Under the pieces are notes generated by a model that did not search any database, was not told where the DNA came from, and worked only from the letters and a program-made list of their open reading frames with translations. 49,788 bases of DNA from Microcaldota archaeon (GTDB lineage: Archaea; Micrarchaeota; Micrarchaeia; Micrarchaeales; Micrarchaeaceae), in the NCBI GenBank assembly GCA_021848125.1, contig JAJZMY010000005.1, positions 1-49,788 of the forward strand, given 5' to 3'. Positions 8,566 to 16,883 of the stretch are shown one piece after another; within the stretch, counting starts at the first letter, position 1; every line of letters starts with the position of its first letter. The position numbers and the translations under genes are program-made.

Positions 8566-8850
8566 ATGAATCAGAAATCTAAATTAAATGTTTTGTATAA
8601 TAATGATTTTCATTCCAATGAATTTAAAGCAGGTATTGACTGTTTAAAAACAGCAAGAGCAATAGATAAATTAAAAATGAATCAATATAAAGCTGTTGAA
8701 AGATGGTATGAAGAAGCAGCACATCATTTTGAAAATGCAAATCATATCCAATTAGCAATACAAATGTATTCTTTTTCTGGAAATAAAAAAGAAATTGAAA
8801 GATTAAAAATACAGCAATTCGAAGAACTTAAAAAATTTCACAGAAAATAA
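8566..8850 (+). CDS. Small helical (TPR-like) protein
   Basis: From the ATG at 8566 the protein is 94 aa and all-helical. Its middle (AVERWYEEAAHHFENANH, then IQLAIQMYSFSGNKKEIERL) has the small/large residue rhythm of two TPR-like helices, so a protein-binding role is plausible. An upstream in-frame ATG at 8515 falls inside the TATA box and is rejected. It converges on the sugar nucleotidyltransferase, ending 13 bases away. No family assigned. Confidence 0.6.
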   Translation: MNQKSKLNVLYNNDFHSNEFKAGIDCLKTARAIDKLKMNQYKAVERWYEEAAHHFENANHIQLAIQMYSFSGNKKEIERLKIQQFEELKKFHRK

Positions 8851-8863
8851 AATGCAGCAATAT

Positions 8864-9544
8864 TTATAAGGTATATATTTTTTTGAGCTTCAAGTCTAAT
8901 GAACCTTCTTCCATATCTTTAATTGAATCAATAGACCTCCAGTAGATATTTGTAAATTTTACACCATTTATTCTATTTTTTAGTGCCAATTCCTGAAATA
9001 ATTTTTCAACATCCCCTTTTTCTGGAAGATAATTAAATATTTTTTTTGACATTAAATAAATTCCAGCATTTAACCAATAACCTTTTAGTACTGGTTTTTC
9101 TCTAAATTCCACAACTCTTAAATTTCTTGTTTTTATAACACCATATGGGCTTTTTAAAGGGACTAAAGCCATTGAAACAAGATCATTTTTTGATAAAAAT
9201 AATTTTGAGCAGTCCAGATTTGTTATTATATCCCCATTTATAACCATAAATTTTTCCTCATTTTTAAGTATGTCCTCTGCATTTTTTATTGCACCCCCAG
9301 TTCCCAATGGCTCAGTTTCAACAACATATTCAACATTATGATTTTTTTTCTTAAAATGACTGATTAATTTATGTTTTAAATAGCCTAAACCTATTACAAA
9401 TGAATTGATATTATTTGATTTAAGCCATTGTATTTGCCATTCAATAATTGGTTTGTCGTCAAGCATTATCAATGGCTTTGGAATTTTATTTGTTAAAGGC
9501 CTTAATCTTTTGCCATATCCTCCTGCAAGTATAAACACTTTCAT
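8864..9544 (-). CDS. Sugar-phosphate nucleotidyltransferase
   Basis: A 226-aa NDP-sugar pyrophosphorylase of the RmlA/ManC-like fold, which makes an activated sugar from NTP and sugar 1-phosphate. It has the N-terminal signature FILAGGYGKRLRPLT with IPKPLI, then ETEPLGTGGAI, the metal site INGDIITNLD and FREKP. It lacks the C-terminal left-handed helix domain of longer relatives. The base and sugar cannot be decided. It starts right at the stop of malic enzyme (9544/9545), so it is the last gene of the leftward operon. Confidence 0.88.
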   Translation of the reverse strand: MKVFILAGGYGKRLRPLTNKIPKPLIMLDDKPIIEWQIQWLKSNNINSFVIGLGYLKHKLISHFKKKNHNVEYVVETEPLGTGGAIKNAEDILKNEEKFMVINGDIITNLDCSKLFLSKNDLVSMALVPLKSPYGVIKTRNLRVVEFREKPVLKGYWLNAGIYLMSKKIFNYLPEKGDVEKLFQELALKNRINGVKFTNIYWRSIDSIKDMEEGSLDLKLKKIYTL

Positions 9545-10828
9545 TTATTCGCCCAAATCTTTTTCAATTTTATCATAATTTTTAAATAACTCTTCTGTTC
9601 TTTTCAATATTTCCCCCATATTTATTCTTATTGCAGTAGCCTTTATTTTCATTGCTTCCTTTGCGACCTCGTTTGCAATTGCAGCTGTTATATTTATTGT
9701 TGTTTTTTCATCTTTAAATTTAGGTATTATGTATTCAGAATTCAATTCTCTATTTTTAATTATTCCAGCAAGTGCATCGCTTGCCTTAATGAGCATTGAG
9801 TTGTTTATTGTTTTTGCATGTACATCAAGAAGACCTCTTAATATTCCTGTAAATGCAATAAAATTGTTAATCTGATTTGGGAAGTCGCTTCTTCCTGTAG
9901 CTACAATAGCAGCCCCTGCATTTTTTGCATCATTATAACTGATTTCAGGAATTGGGTTCGCTAGCGCAAAAACAATTGCTTTATGATTCATTTTTTGTAT
10001 TAATTCCTTAGAAAATGCATTTTTAGTTGATGCGCCAATTAATACATCTGCACCATCAACAGCATCCTCTATTTTTCCCTTCTTTAAGTTTTGATTTGTT
10101 TTTTCAGATATTTCTTTTTTGAATTCATTCATATTTTCTTTTCTTCCCTTATATATAATTCCACTAGTATCGCACATAATAATGTTTTTAATTCCTGAAT
10201 TTATTAAAATATTTGCAATTCCAAGCCCTGCTGCACCTGATCCATTAATTACAATACTTATTTTATTTATATCCTTATTAACCAATTTTACTGCATTTAT
10301 TAATGCTGCTCTTGCCACAATCCCAGTACCATCACTATCATCATAAAAAACAGGAATTTTAAGTTCCTGTCTTAGTTTATGAACAATTCTTAATGACATT
10401 GGCATCTGGATATCCTCAATATTAATTGCCCCAAATGAAGGTTCTATCATTTTCACAAAATTTATTATTTCATTTTCTTTTTCTGCATTTATTGCCAAAG
10501 GAATGGCATCAATTGCACCAAATTTTTTCATCAATAATGCCTTGCCTTCCATTACAGGCATCCCTGCCTCTGGTCCAATACTCCCCAAACCCAATATTCG
10601 AGACCCATTTGTTACGATTGCAACATTATTTCCGCGATTAGTATATTCATATGATAAATTTTTATTTTTAGCTATTTCAAGGCAGGGATATGCAACTCCA
10701 GGTGTGTAATAAATTTTAAGATCGCTATATTTTATTTTCATTTTTCCAATTATCTGGATTTTCCCCCTATATTTTTTATGTTTGATTAATGATATCTTTT
10801 TTAATTCATCTTTATTATTTTGTTTCAT
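9545..10828 (-). CDS. Malic enzyme (malate oxidoreductase, decarboxylating)
   Basis: The 427-aa protein converts malate to pyruvate, CO2 and NAD(P)H. It has the N-terminal malic domain (YYTPGVAYPCLEIAKN; catalytic Lys in MPVMEGKALLMKKFG; metal ligands in INIEDI) and a Rossmann domain with INGSGAAGLGIA, then ALANPIPEI and ATGRSDFPNQINN. It corresponds to the short, single-function form without a phosphotransacetylase tail. The usual HDDQHGT motif reads YDDSDGT: the Asp pair is kept while both histidines are replaced. Its operon position after PriL is odd for a metabolic enzyme. Confidence 0.92.
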   Translation of the reverse strand: MKQNNKDELKKISLIKHKKYRGKIQIIGKMKIKYSDLKIYYTPGVAYPCLEIAKNKNLSYEYTNRGNNVAIVTNGSRILGLGSIGPEAGMPVMEGKALLMKKFGAIDAIPLAINAEKENEIINFVKMIEPSFGAINIEDIQMPMSLRIVHKLRQELKIPVFYDDSDGTGIVARAALINAVKLVNKDINKISIVINGSGAAGLGIANILINSGIKNIIMCDTSGIIYKGRKENMNEFKKEISEKTNQNLKKGKIEDAVDGADVLIGASTKNAFSKELIQKMNHKAIVFALANPIPEISYNDAKNAGAAIVATGRSDFPNQINNFIAFTGILRGLLDVHAKTINNSMLIKASDALAGIIKNRELNSEYIIPKFKDEKTTINITAAIANEVAKEAMKIKATAIRINMGEILKRTEELFKNYDKIEKDLGE

Positions 10829-10846
10829 TTGATCAGTTTAATATTA

Positions 10847-11002
10847 TTATTTTTGTTTATTATTTTTTAAATATAATCCAGATTTGCAATTTATACATAA
10901 ACCTGTTTCTTTATTATAATGCAGGTCGCAAACTGATTTTTTGCATTTAATGCAGATACTATTTGCTTTATTTGAACAAATATAACAAAAACTTATTATC
11001 AA
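10847..11002 (-). CDS. Tiny zinc-binding protein (TTG start)
   Basis: A 51-aa frame lies between PriL and malic enzyme in the same direction. From a TTG at 11002 it carries C6, C9, C17, C20, C25, H28 and a final CxxC (C35/C38). The spacing CxxC-CxxC-CxxH-CxxC would bind two zinc ions, as in B-box or small treble-clef fingers common in archaea. No ATG is in frame, and ATA codons flank the TTG. The spacing of ligands in a frame with no other reason to be cysteine-rich argues that it is real. It begins 24 bases after the PriL stop. Confidence 0.6.
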   Translation of the reverse strand: MIISFCYICSNKANSICIKCKKSVCDLHYNKETGLCINCKSGLYLKNNKQK

Positions 11003-11025
11003 TAAATTACCATTCTATTTTAAAA

Positions 11026-11958
11026 TTAATTTTTTAAATCATCTAAATTTAATACACTATTTAATAATTCCTTTGCCCTCTCAAATGACAAAGGCCTTAA
11101 TTTTTTATTTTTAGCATATCTGCACTGGTATTTTATATAAGAATCATTTATTTTTGTATTGCCCTCAAGCTGTTTGCATTTTTCAATATATTCAGATATT
11201 ATTTCAAATGCTCTTTGTTCATCAAAATTTCTAATATTTATAAAATATGGGGCAAGAATCAGATTTACAATCCTATGCCTTACATCAGGAATTGGAATAT
11301 TAATCAATTTTTCAATCCATATGTATTGCTTTGGAGATCTTGCTTCAGATTCTTTTGCTTTAAACTCCTCAATTTTAATCTGCCTTGCATATTCAAATGC
11401 CTGTTTAGGTATTTTATTTTGAGAAATAGGCAGATTTTTTTTGATTGATTTTTTTATCGGCTCTTCAATAATTTTAAGCAATTCAAATTTTTTTAAATAA
11501 ACTAATCCTTCATTTAATCCTAAATTCACTAAATTTAATTGATTATGTTTATTGTTTTTTAATAATTCTGAAATTGGTATTGAAAATAAAATGCTTTTAT
11601 TTAAATATTTTAAATTAATATTGATCTTTAATTGGTTTGCAAGATAAATTATTTTATCATTGTTTTCCTTCTGCATTGCTTCAATGCACCTTTTTACTTC
11701 AGCATCAACATAGACATCAAGCAAATAATAATTTTTTAATGCACTAATAATAATTCTTGCAAAAACATAACTTATTATAAATTCTAACTTTCCAGAATCA
11801 TAACCAATATTTAAGTATTCTATTCTATTGTTTTTTAATGCCTCTTCGACTCTAATTTTCCCAATATTTAAATAAATAGCATTATTTGAATCTATTTTTT
11901 GTTCTGAAATTATTTGTTTTGCTTCATCTGAAAATGGATATTTGTATGCAAAATCCAT
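11026..11958 (-). CDS. priL: DNA primase large subunit PriL
   Basis: A 310-aa protein with the archaeal PriL layout: an N-terminal helical domain (MDFAYKYPFS; the conserved RCIEA segment) and a C-terminal region with IPIPDVRHRIVNLILAPYF and SYIKYQCRYAKNKKLRPL. It partners PriS in primer synthesis. The family normally holds a 4Fe-4S cluster through four cysteines in this C-terminal half. Only three cysteines exist in the whole protein, and the usual first and last ligand positions are W (IWIEKL) and non-Cys (LRPLSF). PriS is not in the window. It sits between the pilin gene and the zinc protein. Confidence 0.8.
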   Translation of the reverse strand: MDFAYKYPFSDEAKQIISEQKIDSNNAIYLNIGKIRVEEALKNNRIEYLNIGYDSGKLEFIISYVFARIIISALKNYYLLDVYVDAEVKRCIEAMQKENNDKIIYLANQLKININLKYLNKSILFSIPISELLKNNKHNQLNLVNLGLNEGLVYLKKFELLKIIEEPIKKSIKKNLPISQNKIPKQAFEYARQIKIEEFKAKESEARSPKQYIWIEKLINIPIPDVRHRIVNLILAPYFINIRNFDEQRAFEIISEYIEKCKQLEGNTKINDSYIKYQCRYAKNKKLRPLSFERAKELLNSVLNLDDLKN

Positions 11959-11978
11959 TATTTCTATCTAATCACCAA

Positions 11979-12446
11979 TTATTTTATTTTTAATAACACG
12001 TGTGCTGAATTGCTATGTGGAAATTGTGATTCAATGTCTGTATAATTTATTGTGATATAGCCATCAAATATTGAACCAATTGGTCCTGAAAATTTAGTTG
12101 AATTTGAAAAACATTGGATTGAAAATGAATAATTATCACTAATTGCCAAAATAGTATTTGGAGTAATGCTATTTGAATAATCTGTTGGATTGGTATTGCA
12201 ATTAATTGAAGTGATATTAATGGGCGAATTTGTATTTTGTACTATATTAATATCTGCTGTTCCATTTGTAAATAATATAGCGCTTTGGCAAGTTATTCCG
12301 GATTCAAAAACACAGAATGTTTTAGCAAATGCTGACGGATTAAAAACACCGAGCATGTCAAGCGCTGCCAATACAACTGCTATTATTAAAATAGCCCAGC
12401 CGTATGTCATTAAATATTCCATTGCACTTTGTAATTTAAAGTTCAT
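11979..12446 (-). CDS. Archaeal type IV pilin-like secreted protein
   Basis: A 155-aa protein with a class III-type N-terminus: a short charged leader MNFKLQSAMEYLMTYGW followed by a hydrophobic helix (AILIIAVVLAALDMLGVF, about residues 18-35). The QSAMEYL pattern is typical of DPANN pilins. The rest is a Ser/Thr/Asn-rich beta-type domain with five cysteines that could form disulfides outside the cell. Its ATG overlaps the aIF1A stop by four bases, so translation is coupled to an initiation factor, which is an odd partner. Confidence 0.75.
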   Translation of the reverse strand: MNFKLQSAMEYLMTYGWAILIIAVVLAALDMLGVFNPSAFAKTFCVFESGITCQSAILFTNGTADINIVQNTNSPINITSINCNTNPTDYSNSITPNTILAISDNYSFSIQCFSNSTKFSGPIGSIFDGYITINYTDIESQFPHSNSAHVLLKIK

Positions 12447-12784
12447 ATACTCAATTTTTTCATTTCTCTTAATTTATTTATTTCAAAAAAGGCATATCTA
12501 TAAACTATATCTCCACGAACATCGCTTTGAACAACCCACGGTTTAACAATTACAATATCATTCAATTTAATTCTAAATCTTCTTTTGAATTTTCCAGGAA
12601 CTCCGCATATTCTTTCTTTTTCGTCAACACAATTGACGTCAAATCTTGTTGCACCAAGTATTTTAATAACCCTTCCAATAACTTCTTCGCCCATTGGCAG
12701 CCTCAATTTTTGAAATTGTTGTTCAGGATTATTATTATATTTTTTATATTTTGGCCTATAATTTTTAGTATTAATAATTATCAC
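12443..12784 (-). CDS. eif1a: Translation initiation factor aIF1A
   Basis: An OB-fold initiation factor that binds the A site of the small subunit. The core PMGEEVIGRVIKILGATRFD, the MPGKF-like GVPGKFKRRFRIKL, IVIVKPW and GDIVYRY are diagnostic. There is no ATG at the front. The frame opens with a TTG (12787) then GTG (12784), and GTG is taken here. It starts a few bases after aIF2-beta and overlaps the pilin gene by four bases. Confidence 0.93.
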   Translation of the reverse strand: MIIINTKNYRPKYKKYNNNPEQQFQKLRLPMGEEVIGRVIKILGATRFDVNCVDEKERICGVPGKFKRRFRIKLNDIVIVKPWVVQSDVRGDIVYRYAFFEINKLREMKKLSI

Positions 12785-12791
12785 CAATATT

Positions 12792-13208
12792 TTAATAATA
12801 TTTTACACCATATCTTGCTCCACAGGCTTCGCATATGAAATTGTACATTCCACCCCCAATTACTTCTAAATGGGAGTCAGGTTTTTTGCATTCTTTGCAA
12901 ATAACATAAGTATGAAAATATTTTTCAATTCTTTTATCCAAATCTTCTGTTGTAAATTTTCCATTAATTATGATTCTTTGCTCTTCATTATTAACAGGAA
13001 CTCCAAGCTCTTTGCTTAAAAATCTAGCAATATCTATTATTTTTCTTCTTCCTTTGTCAGCAATTATTCCAATATTTCTTATTATTGTTTTATTTCCTTC
13101 AATAAAAGCATCAACTTTTGGTATTTTAAAATCAGAAATATCAATTGCTAAATCAGGTCTTTTTGAAAATGCCCTGTCTAATAATTCAAAGTACTCTTCG
13201 TTTTTCAA
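12792..13208 (-). CDS. eif2b: Translation initiation factor aIF2, beta subunit
   Basis: The 138-aa protein has the aIF2-beta core (TIIRNIGIIADKGRR, RFLSKELGVP, INGKFTTEDL) and the C-terminal zinc ribbon CKEC...CEAC. It is the beta subunit of the factor that brings initiator tRNA to the ribosome. The alpha and gamma genes are more than 32 kb away in this window. The start is a TTG at 13208 preceded by GGTG at a suitable distance. It is the first gene of the leftward operon reaching the nucleotidyltransferase. Confidence 0.95.
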   Translation of the reverse strand: MKNEEYFELLDRAFSKRPDLAIDISDFKIPKVDAFIEGNKTIIRNIGIIADKGRRKIIDIARFLSKELGVPVNNEEQRIIINGKFTTEDLDKRIEKYFHTYVICKECKKPDSHLEVIGGGMYNFICEACGARYGVKYY

Positions 13209-13316
13209 TTTTACACCATTTTTTATAAATAATCAATAATTATTAATTAATAATTTTAATATAATCAAATATAATATATATTACTATTTATATTTTTAAT
13301 AATTAAACTAAATTCT

Positions 13317-14375
13317 CTATTTTATAAAAATCAAAAAAGTAATGAACAAATTTATTATTGCCAAAGGCAATAGATAATTCCACCCAAATTTTATTATTTT
13401 ATCAAGTCTCATACGAATCATTGTTGCACGTATTAAAATTATTATTAATGTGATAATAATTACTTTTGTAAGAATCCAAAAAATAGGCAGTAAAAATGAA
13501 GGTCCAAGCCAGCCACCCAAAAATAATATTGAGATTAGTAAAGAACCTATAAATATCCTAAGATAATCAATAAATAATACAAGTGCATAATAAGGGGCGC
13601 TTACATCATTCAACCATCCTGCTATTAATTCACTGTCTGCCTCCCTCAAATCAAAAGGCTGTCTTTCAAGTTCTGCTAATAATGTTATAAAAAATACAAT
13701 AAATCCAATCGGCATAATAAACAAAAACCAGTAATGCTGCTGCGCATTTACCACTGAACTGAAATTAAAACCATGCGCAAGCGCTATTATTGGAATTAAT
13801 GAGACTAGCATTGGAATTTCATAACTTATCATCATCATAATTGATCGCTGTGCACTAATTGATGAAAATTTATTTCCACTTGTCCAGCCAAGCAAAAACA
13901 TCATAAGCGGGCTAAAAGAAAGCAATGCAAATATAATAATAATTCCAAGACTTGTCTCAAATCCAATAAAATTCTGAGTTATAGGTATAAAAATCAGCAT
14001 AAAGAAAAACAAGGCAAAAGCAATTGGTATCAGGCTAGGAAATATTTTATCAGCATTATCTGGATTAATATGCTCTTTTGATAATAATTTTACAAGATCC
14101 GCAAAATTCTGCAATATGCCAAATTTTCCAACATATGTCGGGCCATGCCTTGACTGCATTCTTGCCATTAATTTTCTTTCTATCCAGCCAACAAAATAAA
14201 CAAATAATGAAACAATCAAGGATAATGCAATCAAAAAAACTATTATTGCAATAACAAGCCCGACTATTTGGATATACGGGTTAAAATAGCTAACATGAAT
14301 AAAACTAAAAAAATTTTTTAAAATAATTATTATGTAATTATAATAATAATTTATAATTGGTGAATTAATTTCCAT
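13317..14375 (-). CDS. NuoH/FpoH-like membrane subunit (complex I subunit 1 family)
   Basis: An integral membrane protein with about eight hydrophobic segments. It has the subunit-H signatures GWIERKLMARMQSRHGPTYV, GILQNFADLVKLLSKE, and the loop ERQPFDLREADSELIAGW. In complex I and related hydrogenases this subunit forms the quinone or ferredoxin-side membrane anchor and the start of the proton channel. The usual TEYSG after the loop is replaced by NDVSAP. No other complex I or hydrogenase subunit lies in the window. The ATG at 14375 is preferred to an in-frame TTG at 14396. It is divergent from mevalonate kinase. Confidence 0.85.
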   Translation of the reverse strand: MEINSPIINYYYNYIIIILKNFFSFIHVSYFNPYIQIVGLVIAIIVFLIALSLIVSLFVYFVGWIERKLMARMQSRHGPTYVGKFGILQNFADLVKLLSKEHINPDNADKIFPSLIPIAFALFFFMLIFIPITQNFIGFETSLGIIIIFALLSFSPLMMFLLGWTSGNKFSSISAQRSIMMMISYEIPMLVSLIPIIALAHGFNFSSVVNAQQHYWFLFIMPIGFIVFFITLLAELERQPFDLREADSELIAGWLNDVSAPYYALVLFIDYLRIFIGSLLISILFLGGWLGPSFLLPIFWILTKVIIITLIIILIRATMIRMRLDKIIKFGWNYLLPLAIINLFITFLIFIK

Positions 14376-14556
14376 TGGCTCAACAAATATTAACAAATAA
14401 TTTACTAAAGTTTTGTAAATTTTAAATGAAGTAAAAATATTTATTATTTTGTTCTATTTACAACTGTATATTATCCCAAAATAATGCTCTATTGATAAAT
14501 AAAATAAACATTCTTGACGAAATATTATTTATGAGGAAATTAAATAGTGTTAAATA

Positions 14557-15654
14557 ATGGCCAATATTTTATCCAGGGCTCCTGGAGTTCTGAAATTGTT
14601 TGGAGAGCATGCTGTTGTTTATGGCAAAAAATGCGCTGCAATAACAATTAATAGATTTGCAATTGCAAAAATACAAAAGTACAAAAAAGACTTAATTGCT
14701 ATTTATTTGAAAGATAAAAATCAAACAATCATACTTAATAAAAAATTAATAGAGAAAATCCGGGACAATTATAATAAAAATTTCAATAACATAAATAATT
14801 TTGATTTCAAAAATCTTTTAATTTATAAAAAATATATTGATCCTAAATTAGTAAAGCAAATTGAAACTAATAAAGATTTATTGCAGCAGATATTTGCCTA
14901 CGGCTTGATTTCTGCAAAATTACTTGAAAATAATATCAATATATTTGGAAAGAAAGTGGAAATAAGTTCAGACATCCCTGAAAAAAAAGGCCTTGCAAGT
15001 TCTGCTGCATGTTTTATTGCATTTACTATTTCTTTAATCAGTATGGCTGATAAAAAATTAAAAGACAGTGAAATAACTGAAATTGCAAGACATGGGGAAA
15101 TAATTGCGCATAAAAATAAGAATGCTGGAAAAATTGATATTGCGGCATCATATTTTGGGGGGATTATATCATATAAAAATTCAAAAATCAGATCTTATAA
15201 TATAAATAATATAAAAAATTTAGATTTGGTTATAATTGATACAGGCCCGAAAAAAAGCACTGCTGAAACAGTTCTGCATGTTTCTAAATTATATAATAAA
15301 AATAAAGCCAGAACAGGAAAAATACTGAATCAAATAGAATTGTGCTGCAATAGGGGCTTGGGATATTTGAAAAAAAATAATATAATAGAATTTGGGAAAC
15401 AAATTTATAAAAATCATGAGCTGCTGAACAAATTGGGTGTTTCAACAAATAAGTTAAATAAAGCTATTTTATTATCAAAATTAAATAAAGCATATGGCGC
15501 AAAATTAAGCGGAGGCGGGGGAGGCGGGATTGCAATTGCATTTATTGATAAGAATAAATCAAGCCATTTAATTGATATAATGAAAAAAAATAACTTTAAT
15601 GCATTTAAATCAGAAATAACAGAAGTTGGTGCAAGGCATTTTATAAAAAAATAG
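14557..15654 (+). CDS. mvk: Mevalonate kinase
   Basis: A 365-aa GHMP kinase that phosphorylates mevalonate on the route to isoprenoid lipids. It starts SRAPGVLKLFGEHAVVYG, with the ATP loop DIPEKKGLASSAA (P-x3-GLGSSAA type, here GLASSAA), catalytic-region residues around KIDIAAS, and the C-terminal glycine motif KLSGGGGGG. Length fits archaeal Mvk. A stretch of about 25 residues near position 75-100 is lysine-rich and looks like a lineage insert. Confidence 0.93.
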   Translation: MANILSRAPGVLKLFGEHAVVYGKKCAAITINRFAIAKIQKYKKDLIAIYLKDKNQTIILNKKLIEKIRDNYNKNFNNINNFDFKNLLIYKKYIDPKLVKQIETNKDLLQQIFAYGLISAKLLENNINIFGKKVEISSDIPEKKGLASSAACFIAFTISLISMADKKLKDSEITEIARHGEIIAHKNKNAGKIDIAASYFGGIISYKNSKIRSYNINNIKNLDLVIIDTGPKKSTAETVLHVSKLYNKNKARTGKILNQIELCCNRGLGYLKKNNIIEFGKQIYKNHELLNKLGVSTNKLNKAILLSKLNKAYGAKLSGGGGGGIAIAFIDKNKSSHLIDIMKKNNFNAFKSEITEVGARHFIKK

Positions 15655-15781
15655 CAGATATTTCAAGAAAATAAAAATAATGGCAATTAACGAGCAGAAT
15701 AAAATCTTTAAATATTTTAATCTTTTATTAATCAAACTATAACTTGTAAATTTTAATTCAGATGCAAAGTGAGGTGATAAA

Positions 15782-16741
15782 ATGAATGAAAAATCAGAGC
15801 AATATTTAAAGAGCATAAAAAGGAAGGAGGCTATATTAAACAATATAAATTCTCCTATTTTGGATATAGCGGCCGTAGAAACTGGCAGCATTAGTAAAAA
15901 AATAGAGGATATAGATGAATTGCATAAAAATATAGAACTTTTTGTTGTAGATGTCGGTGGTGTATTAAGAGATACCCAAAAACTAGACAGCAAATCATTT
16001 GAAATAGGATTTAAATCCTGCAATTTAGACTACAAGTTTGATTCAGAATCAGTATGGCACTTAAAAGGATTGGGCCAATACAAAAACAGAAAAAAATGCA
16101 TAAATGCGCTTCTTGCAATCTCAGATATTAATAAAGAAAATGAATTAGACAATATCTTAAAAAAGCCTGATGCTGAAGATTATGTTATGAATATGGTTAA
16201 AAATTATACTGATAAAACAAGTGCTGCAGAAGTTGAAAGAATAACACAAATAATTTATGATGAGTATGGAGAATTTTTCAATTCAGAAGAAGGAAAAAAA
16301 TTAGTTGAAACTATTCCTGGATCAGAGTATGCAATGAAATTATTAAAAGAAAAGGGCTACAAAGTTGCATTATTTTCGAATGGAGGCCATAAAGCAGTTG
16401 AAAGAGATGTTCCTTATTATAACATTTTAGATGCAGTTATTTGCAAAGAAGATATTACAAAGGAAAAGCCTTCAGGAGAAGGAATAATAAAAGCTGCAGA
16501 AAAATTGGGTGTTGCTTTGGATAATGTATGCGAAATAGGAGATACTGTTGTAGATATATGGGCATCAAGAGATGCTGGATGCAAATCTTTGATAGTCCTT
16601 GATCATGGAATGAGTTTTCCTGAGCAGATAGCAAGAGAAAAACCAGACTTTGTATTTCAAAATATCCTGCATCTGGCTGAAACAATAAAACATAAGAATA
16701 CTTCCACAACCGCAACAATAAAAATAAAAATAAAGGAGTAA
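15782..16741 (+). CDS. HAD-superfamily hydrolase with altered catalytic motif
   Basis: The 319-aa protein has a 50-residue N-terminal extension, then a HAD fold. Motif I is VVDVGGVLRDT (nucleophile D57, but residue 59 is Gly where phosphatases have Asp). Motif II is LFSNGG, motif III is the Lys in EDITKEKPSGEG, and motif IV is EIGDTVVDI. Family members with a DxGG motif include haloacid-dehalogenase-like and non-phosphatase proteins, so the substrate is open. The start is well fixed by GAGGTGAT eight bases upstream of ATG 15782. It lies between mevalonate kinase and the L1 operon. Confidence 0.75.
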   Translation: MNEKSEQYLKSIKRKEAILNNINSPILDIAAVETGSISKKIEDIDELHKNIELFVVDVGGVLRDTQKLDSKSFEIGFKSCNLDYKFDSESVWHLKGLGQYKNRKKCINALLAISDINKENELDNILKKPDAEDYVMNMVKNYTDKTSAAEVERITQIIYDEYGEFFNSEEGKKLVETIPGSEYAMKLLKEKGYKVALFSNGGHKAVERDVPYYNILDAVICKEDITKEKPSGEGIIKAAEKLGVALDNVCEIGDTVVDIWASRDAGCKSLIVLDHGMSFPEQIAREKPDFVFQNILHLAETIKHKNTSTTATIKIKIKE

Positions 16742-16849
16742 TATTTTATTGATATATCTGCAGAAATATATCTTATGCGTCTGCAATTTTTGTTAATATT
16801 TAAATACTTTTTTGTTTTAATTAATTAATCAATTAATTCTAATTTTCCC

Positions 16850-16874
16850 GTAAAAACTGTATTTTACAGGAGGG
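16850..16874 (+). promoter_or_regulatory. Leader hairpin and Shine-Dalgarno of the L1 gene
   Basis: GTAAAA (16850-16855) pairs with TTTTAC (16862-16867) around a 6-base loop. The stem ends just before the ribosome site GGAGGG (16869-16874), ten bases upstream of ATG 16884. CCC at 16847-16849 could also pair with part of the GGAGGG. A TATA-like TATTTAAATA near 16797 leaves room for a leader of about 50 bases. L1 in other archaea represses its own mRNA by binding a leader structure, so this is a candidate site. Confidence 0.45.
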
Positions 16875-16883
16875 ACTGATTAT

